Positions 1 to 5,470 of a stretch of 20,848 nt of DNA are shown here, one piece after another. Numbering within the stretch: position 1 is the first letter of the stretch; each line of letters begins with the position of its first letter. The DNA comes from a virus, in the IMG/VR virus record IMGVR_UViG_3300020169_000147, positions 1 to 20,848 of that record; one strand, written 5' to 3'. The notes below the pieces were generated by a model. It had not been told where the DNA came from, searched no databases, and worked only from the letters and a program-made list of their open reading frames with translations. Position numbers and translations under genes: made by a program.

Positions 1-1
1 T

Positions 2-331
2 CTCGCAGAAATGGAGAAGCAAGCAAAGATTGACGAAGAGGAAGAGTATGAACGAAAGCAACGAAACAAAAAGATTAAAGTAAATTTAGAGAAGATGCTT
101 GGAGGAGTAAACGCCTCTGCAATGGATGCACAAGCCTCCTTAACAGAACAAGCACTTTTCGCAATGAACTACATACCTCGCAGCTATACAGGGTCACTAA
201 AAGGTGGCGTGTATGCGGACACAGTAGTACTGGTAGACGGAAAGTTACCAGATAATAAGAAAGCAAAAAGAGTTGGGCTAGCTCAGCAATTGCTTCATGA
301 AGAAATGGTAGAAGCCCAATACGATAATTAA
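2..331 (+). CDS. Conserved phage-type hypothetical protein, probably 5' partial
   Basis: The reading frame is open to the left edge of the window. An ATG lies at 11 but only ten bases precede it and they hold no ribosome binding site, so the true start is probably upstream. From that ATG the protein has 106 residues. The first 30 residues are highly charged (a run of Glu, Lys and Arg) and likely helical, followed by a mixed segment and a C-terminal part with a GLAQQLLHEEM helix. No signal peptide, membrane segment or catalytic motif is visible. It stops 35 bases before an exported-protein gene. I do not recognise a function; its place next to structural and packaging genes suggests a virion-related or accessory late protein, which is inference only. 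Confidence 0.6.
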   Translation, partial: LAEMEKQAKIDEEEEYERKQRNKKIKVNLEKMLGGVNASAMDAQASLTEQALFAMNYIPRSYTGSLKGGVYADTVVLVDGKLPDNKKAKRVGLAQQLLHEEMVEAQYDN

Positions 332-366
332 TTATCGAAGCGTGCATACGCACTAGGAACCTAACT

Positions 367-867
367 ATGAAAAAACTATTATTAATACCTATTCTAGCAG
401 CTACTGCAAATGTAGCGGGAGCTAGTATTCCAATAAACGGATTTATCGAATCAAAGTGTGTAATTCAATCAGACACTCCAGGTATGTTTGGCAACCCCAC
501 AGTCGATAAGCTTAGTACTAAGTCAGCAGACGGAGGTGTAATGCCAATTATTCGTTACGACATCGTTACTGCTTCTAAGTATAAAGCTGTAATCACAACT
601 CCTACAGACTTTTCAACCTCTCCAAATTTATCGGATAGTGTAGAATGGACAAGCACAACTGTTGCAGGTCAAATGTCTGATTCAGAAATGTCTGTATTTA
701 ACTCAGACAAAGCCATTTATAACAATGGTCACACTACAGAGTTTGATCTAGTGAAAGCAGGTAGCGTTTGGTTTAACGTAACCTCAGAAGCAGAATATGG
801 ATACGGAAAGGCTTTTCCTTCTGGTAACTATACTGCACTCATTGTGGCAGAGTGTATTGCTAAATAA
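367..867 (+). CDS. Exported coat/pilin-like Ig-type protein
   Basis: The 166-residue product begins with a Sec signal peptide: Met-Lys-Lys, a hydrophobic stretch to about residue 17, and an AGA site predicted to be cut after residue 19. The mature part is rich in Ser, Thr, Val and Gly with alternating hydrophobic residues, typical of a beta-sandwich. Only two cysteines occur in the mature part, at 31 near its start and 163 near the C-terminus, placed to form a disulfide joining the first and last strands, as in spore-coat-U and fimbrial subunit folds. The end (SGNYTALIVAECIAK) looks like the last strand of such domains. AGGAA sits just before the ATG. The stop overlaps the next start (TAATG), which links it to a PapD-like protein. 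I recall similar gene pairs in marine phages, with no known role. A surface or periplasmic function is inference. Confidence 0.6.
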   Translation: MKKLLLIPILAATANVAGASIPINGFIESKCVIQSDTPGMFGNPTVDKLSTKSADGGVMPIIRYDIVTASKYKAVITTPTDFSTSPNLSDSVEWTSTTVAGQMSDSEMSVFNSDKAIYNNGHTTEFDLVKAGSVWFNVTSEAEYGYGKAFPSGNYTALIVAECIAK

Positions 868-1238
868 TGAGACTTCTAGTGTTGCTTCTACTCTTAACCG
901 GTGGGTATGCAAATGCCCACCAGTTTACTCCTACTTATCCCAAGCTAGAAATATCACATATGCCAGGGATAATGAAAGCAGACATGGTTCTTTTTAACGA
1001 TAGATTCGAAATAAACTACTATGGAATAAACGTATTTGATGAAAAGTGGAATCCAGTACGGTTTGCAACTCAAAATAAGATAGTTCCAATAAATTATAAG
1101 GAAAGAAAATACATAACAATATATCTTAGCGGTACAGGAATCAAAAACGCTAAGTATATTTGTTCTAAATCGAAGATATTAAAGAGTATAAGTACACCTT
1201 CAATAGTATCTTCTCGAATATGTTCAAAACTAAAGTGA
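867..1238 (+). CDS. Exported PapD-like Ig-type protein
   Basis: This 123-residue protein has a clear signal peptide: a short Met-Arg start, nine hydrophobic residues, and an ANA cleavage site with predicted cut after residue 17. The mature part carries a pattern like the N-terminal Ig domain of periplasmic pilus chaperones: an LFN strand at 42-44, YYGINVFD at 51-58, a W-x-PV turn at 61-64 followed by FAT, and a strongly alternating strand YITIYLS at 82-88. Two cysteines (99 and 119) flank the basic C-terminal region. It is much shorter than true two-domain PapD chaperones of over 200 residues, so it would be a single Ig-like domain. The start is coupled to the previous stop by TAATG. Its pairing with the pilin-like protein upstream suggests that the two act together in the periplasm or at the cell surface; this is not shown. 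Confidence 0.55.
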   Translation: MRLLVLLLLLTGGYANAHQFTPTYPKLEISHMPGIMKADMVLFNDRFEINYYGINVFDEKWNPVRFATQNKIVPINYKERKYITIYLSGTGIKNAKYICSKSKILKSISTPSIVSSRICSKLK

Positions 1239-1244
1239 GACATC

Positions 1245-1724
1245 GTGAAATTTTTAATATTTGCACTACTGTTGTTCGTATGCGTATCAGCTTTGGGCGA
1301 TTCAAGTTCGCTTAATCTGAATCTACCTTCATCACCACAAAGTTACGCATCCGATAGAATAAGAGCGGGACAGTTAGAATGTCAGAACGCTATTGGCTCT
1401 TCTACAAACGTGGAGTTAGGAGTAGTAGGCTTTATTGACAATGGCGGATATAATAGCCCTTATGATATGACCCAGCCAATGAACAGTAGCGGTATACAAA
1501 CAAATGATATAGGTGTTTATGCACGTATTACTATACCAATAGGAGCTCCTAAAGAAAGACTTAACTGTAATACATTATATCAGCTAGAGCTCGAAAAGAA
1601 AAGAATGGAAGTATTCAGGTTAAAACAAGAGATTGCAAACTTAAGAAACTTGCAGTTTGTTGAAGATGTACCTATAGCGCCCGTAGCTAACAGTATTGTA
1701 GTAACGGAGGGAGAAAAAGATTAA
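1245..1724 (+). CDS. Exported protein with C-terminal coiled coil
   Basis: The gene starts with GTG; the next residues give a hydrophobic signal peptide with a likely cut after ALG at residue 18. The 159-residue product then has a Ser/Asn-rich segment, a predicted beta region (about 52-100) that includes VELGVVGFIDNG and VYARITIPIG, and a helical heptad-like segment at about 110-137 rich in Leu, Glu, Lys and Arg. Two cysteines occur at 46 and 108. The beta stretch with glycine turns resembles short outer-membrane-type strands, but this is not firm. It is the third exported product in a row, after the pilin-like and PapD-like proteins, and overlaps the next gene by TAATG, so all four are probably co-translated. 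I recall similar proteins in marine phages but no function is known to me. Confidence 0.55.
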   Translation: MKFLIFALLLFVCVSALGDSSSLNLNLPSSPQSYASDRIRAGQLECQNAIGSSTNVELGVVGFIDNGGYNSPYDMTQPMNSSGIQTNDIGVYARITIPIGAPKERLNCNTLYQLELEKKRMEVFRLKQEIANLRNLQFVEDVPIAPVANSIVVTEGEKD

Positions 1725-2182
1725 TGGCAGAGTTTGAATTTGGAGGAATGACATTTAAAGGCGGCAGAATGATGGTGATGCTTACAGCACTCTCCACACT
1801 AGGTGGTGCAGCATGGGCTGGCTTCGAGTTTTACGCAGATTATATGGACATGAAAGAAATCGTCCAGAATATCGACACAGATGCTATCGCAGCACGAAAC
1901 CTTCAAATAGAGCAAAAGCTCGACGATGCTATTGAATACACACGAGACATTAAAACTGGATTGCGAGATGATATACTTGCGATCGAGAAGCAAGCAGACC
2001 GCGCAGAAGATAAAGTACGTACTATGGAAAATGAAGTACGAGACATGATTGACAAAGCAAGCGAACGCTTTGAAACTAAGCGCGACGCCATGAAAGCCGA
2101 CTCCGAACAAGACATGGAAGATCTGGAAGATCGACTAGAAAAGAAACTACAGAGAGCACTAGACAACCCACTCTCTGATTAA
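1724..2182 (+). CDS. Membrane-anchored coiled-coil protein (spanin-like layout)
   Basis: The 152-residue protein has a short N-terminal part of about 15 residues, one transmembrane segment at about 16-38 (MMVMLTALSTLGGAAWAGF), and then a long, highly charged helix to the C-terminus with heptad spacing (about 45-147; many Glu, Asp, Lys and Arg, few Pro or Gly). This layout, membrane anchor followed by a long external coiled coil, is shared by inner-membrane spanin subunits of phages of Gram-negative bacteria, but also by many unrelated coil proteins. The start codon overlaps the upstream stop (TAATG) and the GGAGGGAG before it at about 1706-1713 is a good ribosome binding site. The gene is the last before promoter P1. 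A role in lysis or in the cell envelope is possible; sequence alone does not decide. Confidence 0.55.
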   Translation: MAEFEFGGMTFKGGRMMVMLTALSTLGGAAWAGFEFYADYMDMKEIVQNIDTDAIAARNLQIEQKLDDAIEYTRDIKTGLRDDILAIEKQADRAEDKVRTMENEVRDMIDKASERFETKRDAMKADSEQDMEDLEDRLEKKLQRALDNPLSD

Positions 2183-2199
2183 CCTGAGAAAAATATCTC

Positions 2200-2235
2200 T
2201 TGACAACCAACCTCTATTTGAGTATAATTTGAACC
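2200..2235 (+). promoter_or_regulatory. Promoter P1, perfect sigma70-type
   Basis: TTGACA at 2200-2205 and TATAAT at 2223-2228 match both consensus boxes exactly with a 17-base spacer. Transcription would be expected to begin at about 2234-2236, which is the position of the ATG of the next gene (2236). There is no Shine-Dalgarno-like purine run between the -10 box and the ATG, so RNA from this promoter would be leaderless or nearly so. Confidence 0.85.
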
Positions 2236-2697
2236 ATGGCAAAAGAATTAACTACAATTAGTCCTGAGGGACTAGAGATAGCGAATAGTTATCTTCAATA
2301 CGGAAATATTCGCGGTGTCTGCGAATATCTTCAGGTACCCGAACAGCGAGTAGTAGAAGCGTTAAATACACGGGAAGTAAAAAAGTACATTGACACAGTG
2401 TACTTGGATATGGGTTATCGAAATAAGAACAACATCGGTTCCCTGTTAGACGAGATGATTGCATCCAAACTAGAAGAAGCTCAGGAATCTGGTGTATACT
2501 CTAGTAAGGACTTAGCTGATCTATTACAAATGGCTCATAAAATGCGTATTGACGAGATTAAGGCACAGACCGATCTCGCCAAGGCCGAAGGAAGCACTAT
2601 CAAGAACCAAACCAACGTACAGATTAATGAGTCTGTTCCGTTTGGGCAAGGTAACTATGGTAAGCTTATGGATAAACTACTCAATGGAACAGATTGA
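2236..2697 (+). CDS. Probable terminase small subunit
   Basis: The 153-residue, mostly helical protein begins with what looks like a helix-turn-helix region (about 12-50: GNIRGVCEYLQVPEQRVVEA), where the segment 'graded absence of a partner, then next helix' resembles the DNA-binding part of small terminase subunits. A central helical region (about 63-118) would serve for oligomerisation, and the C-terminal tail is polar and ends in a short amphipathic helix (KLMDKLL). Small terminases bind the packaging site and regulate the large subunit. It lies upstream of the large terminase but is separated from it by nearly 3 kb of small genes. The start at 2236 is the only reasonable one: the next in-frame ATG is at codon 59. 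Expression begins at P1 with no visible ribosome binding site. The assignment rests on fold-like pattern, size and position; another DNA-binding regulator is the main alternative. Confidence 0.6.
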   Translation: MAKELTTISPEGLEIANSYLQYGNIRGVCEYLQVPEQRVVEALNTREVKKYIDTVYLDMGYRNKNNIGSLLDEMIASKLEEAQESGVYSSKDLADLLQMAHKMRIDEIKAQTDLAKAEGSTIKNQTNVQINESVPFGQGNYGKLMDKLLNGTD

Positions 2698-2890
2698 TCG
2701 AATAACTGAAATTGAAAAGAAGATGTACGCTCATGAAGTTCAGTGTGAAGAGCGTTGGAAAACTTGTTTTCAAAGACTAGAAGATATGGAAACGGGGCTC
2801 ATGCGTATTGAGTCTAGAATGCTAACTATGGGTGGAACAATGATTATGTTCCTAGCGGGTGTTTTGGTCACCCTTCTTACTAAAATATAA
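2684..2890 (+). CDS. Small tail-anchored membrane protein, XhlA-like layout
   Basis: The ATG at 2684 lies inside the end of the small terminase gene and overlaps it by 14 bases; longer upstream starts would run deep into that gene and are unlikely. The 68-residue product has an acidic/basic helical N-terminal part with heptad spacing (about 1-46, including two Cys) and one C-terminal transmembrane segment (about 48-66, rich in Met, Leu, Val and Gly). The order 'coiled coil, then C-terminal membrane helix, then Lys' resembles haemolysin XhlA-type phage proteins that assist holins. The gene ends in TAATG shared with the next gene. A part in lysis or membrane attachment is plausible by layout only. 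Confidence 0.6.
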   Translation: MEQIDRITEIEKKMYAHEVQCEERWKTCFQRLEDMETGLMRIESRMLTMGGTMIMFLAGVLVTLLTKI

Positions 2891-3315
2891 TGTTGGCCGA
2901 AATAGCCGCAGCCAATGCTGCGTTTTCGGTTATCAAAACAGCTCTTAGCAACGGAAAACAACTTTTTGAGGTCGGAGAGGAAGCAACAAAATACTTTGAC
3001 AATAAGTCCGTTATAGCAAAAAAGTCCAACGCCCACGGCAACAAAAACGAACTTGCCGCTTTCATGGAGTTACAGAAACTTAGAAAGCAGGAGGAGTGGC
3101 TTAAAGAGCATATGATTTACGCAGGTGATCCCGGAATGTGGGATGCTTGGCTACAATTTCAGTCCGATTGTAAACGCAATAGAGAACGACAAGTAGCTAT
3201 AGCAAAACGTAGAAAGATAGAAAATCGTAAGACTATAACTGCCTTCTTAAAAGTTATAGGAGTAATAATAGTAGTAATACCATTAATAGCAATTATTGCT
3301 AAGCTAATACTATAG
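2890..3315 (+). CDS. Tail-anchored membrane protein of unknown function
   Basis: The 141-residue protein begins with an Ala-rich helix (about 1-25), has a polar middle with a conserved-looking WLKEHMIY...MWDAWLQF region (about 70-90), a strongly basic helix (about 94-114, many Arg and Lys) and a single very hydrophobic C-terminal segment (about 117-141, mostly Ile, Val and Leu). The basic stretch just before the membrane helix predicts that the bulk of the protein stays in the cytoplasm. I recall this type of protein (Ala-rich start, W-rich middle, basic helix, C-terminal membrane anchor) in several marine phages, always without function. Its start is coupled to the previous gene by TAATG. 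Confidence 0.6.
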   Translation: MLAEIAAANAAFSVIKTALSNGKQLFEVGEEATKYFDNKSVIAKKSNAHGNKNELAAFMELQKLRKQEEWLKEHMIYAGDPGMWDAWLQFQSDCKRNRERQVAIAKRRKIENRKTITAFLKVIGVIIVVIPLIAIIAKLIL

Positions 3316-3324
3316 GAGAAAGCT

Positions 3325-3402
3325 ATGCCAAAAGGTAAAGGAACATACGGATCAACAGTCGGTCGACCAAAGAAGAAGAAGCCGAAGAAGAGAGGCAAGT
3401 AA
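3325..3402 (+). CDS. Very small basic protein (25 residues)
   Basis: AGGAG at 3314-3318 stands seven bases before an ATG that opens a 25-codon frame. The product starts MPKGKGTYGSTVGRPKKKKP and ends in further Lys, Arg and Gly; about half of its residues are Lys, Arg or Gly. The strong ribosome binding site, tight packing with both neighbours and my recollection of similar MPKGKGTYG-type peptides in other phages support that it is translated. It is the first of a run of very basic small proteins here and would bind nucleic acid non-specifically; a role in DNA condensation inside the capsid is only a guess. Confidence 0.6.
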   Translation: MPKGKGTYGSTVGRPKKKKPKKRGK

Positions 3403-3403
3403 G

Positions 3404-3583
3404 ATGATTTTTGAAAAGCGAGGAAAATGGTGTTATCGAGATGATAACGGTAAACTACAAAAGTTTGCTACAGAAGAAGAGGCTAAGTTAGCAGCAGGCT
3501 GGGTTCCTCCAGTAGAGGAGGTTTTATATGGCAGCGAAGAAGAAGAGGAAGACTGCGAAGAAGAAGCCGGTACCGACGAATAA
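3404..3583 (+). CDS. Small protein with acidic C-terminal tail (59 residues)
   Basis: The frame opens with ATG one base after the previous stop. The 59-residue product has a folded-looking N-terminal part (GKWCYRDDNGKLQKFATEEEAKLAAGW, where two aromatic turns and a TEEEA helix suggest a tiny beta-hairpin plus helix) and a C-terminal tail of almost pure Glu and Asp (residues 45-59). The tail is encoded by GAA repeats that overlap the start of the next gene by 56 bases in another frame, where the same bases give Lys. Upstream purines (AGAGG) give a weak ribosome binding site. I have seen similar short GKWxYRD-type proteins in phages. Function unknown; the acidic tail could shield a basic partner. 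Confidence 0.55.
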   Translation: MIFEKRGKWCYRDDNGKLQKFATEEEAKLAAGWVPPVEEVLYGSEEEEEDCEEEAGTDE

Positions 3584-3716
3584 AAGGCTTTATGCTTCTG
3601 TAAAAGCTTCAGTAAAACGAAAGTTTAAGGTATACCCTTCCGCATATGCAAATGCCTTCCTAGTAAAAGAGTATAAGCGTAGAGGCGGTAAGTACCGAAT
3701 GGGAGTCAAGAAATGA
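3528..3716 (+). CDS. Small lysine-rich protein, DUF5872-like
   Basis: A perfect AGGAGG at 3516-3521, six bases before the ATG, sets the start even though it lies inside the previous gene. The 62-residue product has a Lys/Arg-rich tail (2-19) and a compact core: LYASVKASVKRKFKVYPSAY followed by ANAFLVKEYKRRGGKY. This core matches a small domain that I recall as DUF5872 from large phages and giant viruses; the family number should be checked. It is found in DNA virus genomes and is of unknown function; the very high positive charge suggests nucleic-acid binding. The stop overlaps the next start by four bases (ATGA), a sign of translational coupling. Confidence 0.7.
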   Translation: MAAKKKRKTAKKKPVPTNKRLYASVKASVKRKFKVYPSAYANAFLVKEYKRRGGKYRMGVKK

Positions 3717-3985
3717 GTCTCAAGAAATGGTTCAAAGAAGAATGGGTAGACATTTCCCGCCCAAAGAAAGGCGGAGGCTATGCCAAGTGTGGTAGAAGCA
3801 AAGCAAAGAAAGGCAAATACCCAAAGTGTGTTCCCAAAGCAAAAGCAGCTCGTATGACCGCAGCACAAAAGAAGTCTGCAATAAGTCGTAAGAGAAAAGC
3901 AGGCAACCCGGGTGGTAAACCCACTATGGTAAAAACATTCGTGAAAAAGAAGCGTAAAGCTACTATGAAGCGAAGAAAGAAATAG
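3713..3985 (+). CDS. Small lysine-rich protein, conserved in phages and large viruses
   Basis: The 90-residue product has a conserved-looking N-terminal segment (KKWFKEEWVDISRPKKGGGY, then a Cys-Gly-Arg at about 26-28 and a Lys-Cys-Val at about 38-40) and a long basic tail with runs of Lys and Arg to the end. The WVDISRPKKGGGY plus two single cysteines pattern is one I recall from other marine phages and large viruses, where it is annotated as a domain of unknown function. The two cysteines could bind a metal only with other ligands, which are not obvious. It overlaps the upstream gene by ATGA and is followed by a possible hairpin. Nucleic-acid binding by charge is inference. Confidence 0.65.
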   Translation: MSLKKWFKEEWVDISRPKKGGGYAKCGRSKAKKGKYPKCVPKAKAARMTAAQKKSAISRKRKAGNPGGKPTMVKTFVKKKRKATMKRRKK

Positions 3986-4005
3986 GGTGTCAAGTGGCAC
4001 TCTTT
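3984..4005 (+). terminator. Weak hairpin with short T run, possible terminator
   Basis: Directly at the stop of the lysine-rich gene, AGGGTGTC (3984-3991) can pair with GGCACTCT (3996-4003) around the loop AAGT; eight pairs of which two are G-U. Only three T follow. It may be a weak terminator or an RNA end-protecting or processing structure in the 84-base gap before the lipoprotein gene. Confidence 0.3.
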
Positions 4006-4069
4006 GCTAGGCCCTTTCCTGATATATCGGACACATTTTTACCAAGGGCAGGACAATACGGAGAAACAG

Positions 4070-4261
4070 ATGAAGTATTTAGTTATAGTATCTGCACTAC
4101 TACTCGGAGCTTGTGGAACCATGAATGCAGCCATTGACGGCACGCAGGCCATGGTAAACAATACTCTAGGCGGAGTAGGCAACACAGTAGCAGATATTAC
4201 AGTAGCAGTCGGACAAGACGTCAAGGGTGTCGTCGATTCCGGCAAGAAAGACAAGGAGTAA
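4070..4261 (+). CDS. Small lipoprotein
   Basis: The frame is open from a TTG at 4004, but the ATG at 4070 is preceded by ACGGAGAAAC (good ribosome binding site) and immediately yields a lipoprotein signal peptide, so it is the start. The 63-residue product begins with MK, a hydrophobic run, and the lipobox L-G-A-C with the lipid-modified Cys at residue 15. The mature part of about 49 residues is rich in Gly, Val, Thr, Asn and Asp, and ends in a Lys/Asp/Glu-rich tail. There is no Asp at +2 (Gly instead), which favours sorting to the outer membrane in enterobacteria-like rules. Small lipoproteins in phages can be outer-membrane spanins or exclusion proteins; the mature part also recalls entericidin-like lipoproteins. 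Which applies is open. Confidence 0.65.
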   Translation: MKYLVIVSALLLGACGTMNAAIDGTQAMVNNTLGGVGNTVADITVAVGQDVKGVVDSGKKDKE

Positions 4262-4266
4262 TCTTT

Positions 4267-4575
4267 ATGCCAGCAAAGCGAAAAGCGAGGAAGAAAAAAG
4301 ACTCAAGGTTAAAACGGGCAGGCGTTAGCGGTTATAACAAACCAAAACGTACTCCAGGCCATGCTAAGAAGTCTCATATCGTAGTAGCTAAATCTGGCGG
4401 TAAAGTAAAAACGATTCGTTTCGGCCAGCAGGGAGCTAAAACGGCAGGGAAGCCGAAGGCTGGAGAGTCTGCAGCAGCAAAAGCCAAGCGTAAAAGTTTT
4501 AAAGCACGACACGCTAAGAATATCGCTAAAGGCAAAATGTCAGCAGCATATTGGGCGGATAAAGTAAAATGGTAG
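4267..4575 (+). CDS. Lysine-rich protein with conserved GVSGYNKPKRTP / MSAAYWADKVKW motifs
   Basis: The 102-residue product is very basic. It has three conserved-looking blocks: RAGVSGYNKPKRTPGHAKKS (about 17-36), a VKTIRFGQQGAKTAG block (about 47-61), and a C-terminal SFKARHAKNIAKGKMSAAYW (about 77-96) ending in KVKW. I recall this protein in many marine phages and large DNA viruses as a domain of unknown function (possibly DUF6321; the number needs checking). An AGGAG lies at 4255-4259, inside the end of the lipoprotein gene. With its neighbours it forms a run of four Lys/Arg-rich proteins. Binding to DNA or RNA is the simplest idea. Its last seven bases overlap the next start. Confidence 0.65.
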   Translation: MPAKRKARKKKDSRLKRAGVSGYNKPKRTPGHAKKSHIVVAKSGGKVKTIRFGQQGAKTAGKPKAGESAAAKAKRKSFKARHAKNIAKGKMSAAYWADKVKW

Positions 4576-4886
4576 ACGACAAGAATTTTCATCCAGCAGA
4601 CACTAATGGTGACGGAGAAGTTTCCGACGCCGAACAAAAAATGTATATGGAATTCAAACGCAAAGAGCTTGAAGACCAAGATGCACAGCGTGATGCAATG
4701 CGAAAGATGACATGGTTTTCCTTAGCAGGAATGCTACTTTATCCTTTCGGCATATTCTGCACATCATTATTCGGATTAGATAGCGCCGCTAAAATAATCG
4801 GTGATATTGCTCCCACTTACTTTGTAGCTATCGCAGCCCTGGTTTCAGCATTCTTTGGAGCCAACGCATATGCAGGGAAGAAATAA
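4569..4886 (+). CDS. EF-hand membrane protein with two membrane segments
   Basis: Residues 11-22 (DTNGDGEVSDAE) form a textbook EF-hand calcium loop: Asp1, Asn3, Asp5, Gly6, Glu7, Ser9 and Glu12 in the right positions. A charged helix (about 23-46) follows, then two hydrophobic segments (about 48-68 and 80-101) and a Gly-Lys-Lys end. The 105-residue product would sit in the inner membrane with a calcium-sensing N-terminal loop; a single EF-hand often needs pairing to a second copy, so a dimer is likely. I recall related EF-hand plus membrane proteins in marine phages, sometimes next to lysis genes. A holin-like role is possible by layout. The start overlaps the previous stop and the end is TAATG. 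Confidence 0.65.
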   Translation: MVDDKNFHPADTNGDGEVSDAEQKMYMEFKRKELEDQDAQRDAMRKMTWFSLAGMLLYPFGIFCTSLFGLDSAAKIIGDIAPTYFVAIAALVSAFFGANAYAGKK

Positions 4887-5470
4887 TGGAAATGTTACTT
4901 GATTTAGCAATGACTTTTTGGCAGTGGACAGTACTCGCAGTACTGGTACTCATTGGTTTTATAGTAAACAAAGTAGATAAAAAAGAAGAAACACTGGTAG
5001 GCTTTAAATATAAGTTTATGCCAGTTATGTCACCTTTACCTATAAAGACAAAAGATAAAGGTTTTTGGAAAGGTATCCTAATGTGGTTAATGGGTACGCG
5101 CAAATGGAAAATTGAACAAGATTTTAACTATACTCTCAATGACGTAGAGTATAAGATTCCTGCGGGGTTTGAGTTTGATGGAGCATCTGTTCCTAAGTTT
5201 CTTGCAACCTTCTTGTCACCGGTAGGAGTACTTTTAATGGGAGGTTTAGTTCATGACTACGGTTATAAATTTGCCACTCTTATGAAGAAAGACGGAAGCA
5301 CAATTGGTTATCACGATCAGAAGTTCATGGATGGAGTTTTTCGAGATATATGTATCGAAGTAAATGGTTTCCGTGTTCTTAACTATCTAGCCTATTGGAC
5401 ACTGCGCTTAGCAGGTTTTGTAGCCTGGAACGGTCATAAAAAGAGAGGTACTCACTGTGAAATGGATTAA
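4886..5470 (+). CDS. DUF1353 protein with N-terminal membrane anchor
   Basis: The 194-residue protein has a membrane segment at about 12-27, a linker, and a DUF1353 core from about 78 to 176. Key signs are the strand pair DFNYTLN...YKIPAGFEFDGASVPKF (79-105) with the invariant-looking D98-G-A-S-x-P, then LVHDYGY (121-127) and a following helix with HDQKFMDGVF (143-152). DUF1353 is widespread in phages and some bacteria; its function is unknown to me, although conserved Asp and His residues look enzymatic. The anchor at the N-terminus is unusual enough to note and would put the domain at the membrane. Coupled to the upstream gene by TAATG and overlapping the next by 14 bases. Confidence 0.7.
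   Translation: MEMLLDLAMTFWQWTVLAVLVLIGFIVNKVDKKEETLVGFKYKFMPVMSPLPIKTKDKGFWKGILMWLMGTRKWKIEQDFNYTLNDVEYKIPAGFEFDGASVPKFLATFLSPVGVLLMGGLVHDYGYKFATLMKKDGSTIGYHDQKFMDGVFRDICIEVNGFRVLNYLAYWTLRLAGFVAWNGHKKRGTHCEMD

Noticed and set aside
337-355. Short inverted repeat GCGT/ACGC before the first exported-protein gene
   Set aside because: Four-base stem without T run; too weak to call.
797-997. Open frame of 66 codons across two exported-protein genes
   Set aside because: It overlaps both signal-peptide genes out of frame and shows no domain or ribosome binding site.
2549-2683. Longer start for the membrane protein ending at 2890
   Set aside because: It lies deep inside the small terminase gene in another frame and adds a basic, unstructured-looking segment; the ATG at 2684 gives the compact coil-plus-anchor protein.
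3590-4000. Long open frames on the minus strand opposite the lysine-rich genes, rich in Leu, Phe, Ser and Cys
   Set aside because: They are the mirror of AAG/AAA/GCA codons on the + strand and have no start signals; the same holds for other minus-strand frames in the window.
4004-4069. Longer start (TTG at 4004) for the lipoprotein gene
   Set aside because: It would put 22 polar residues before a perfect lipoprotein signal peptide; the ATG at 4070 has a good ribosome binding site.
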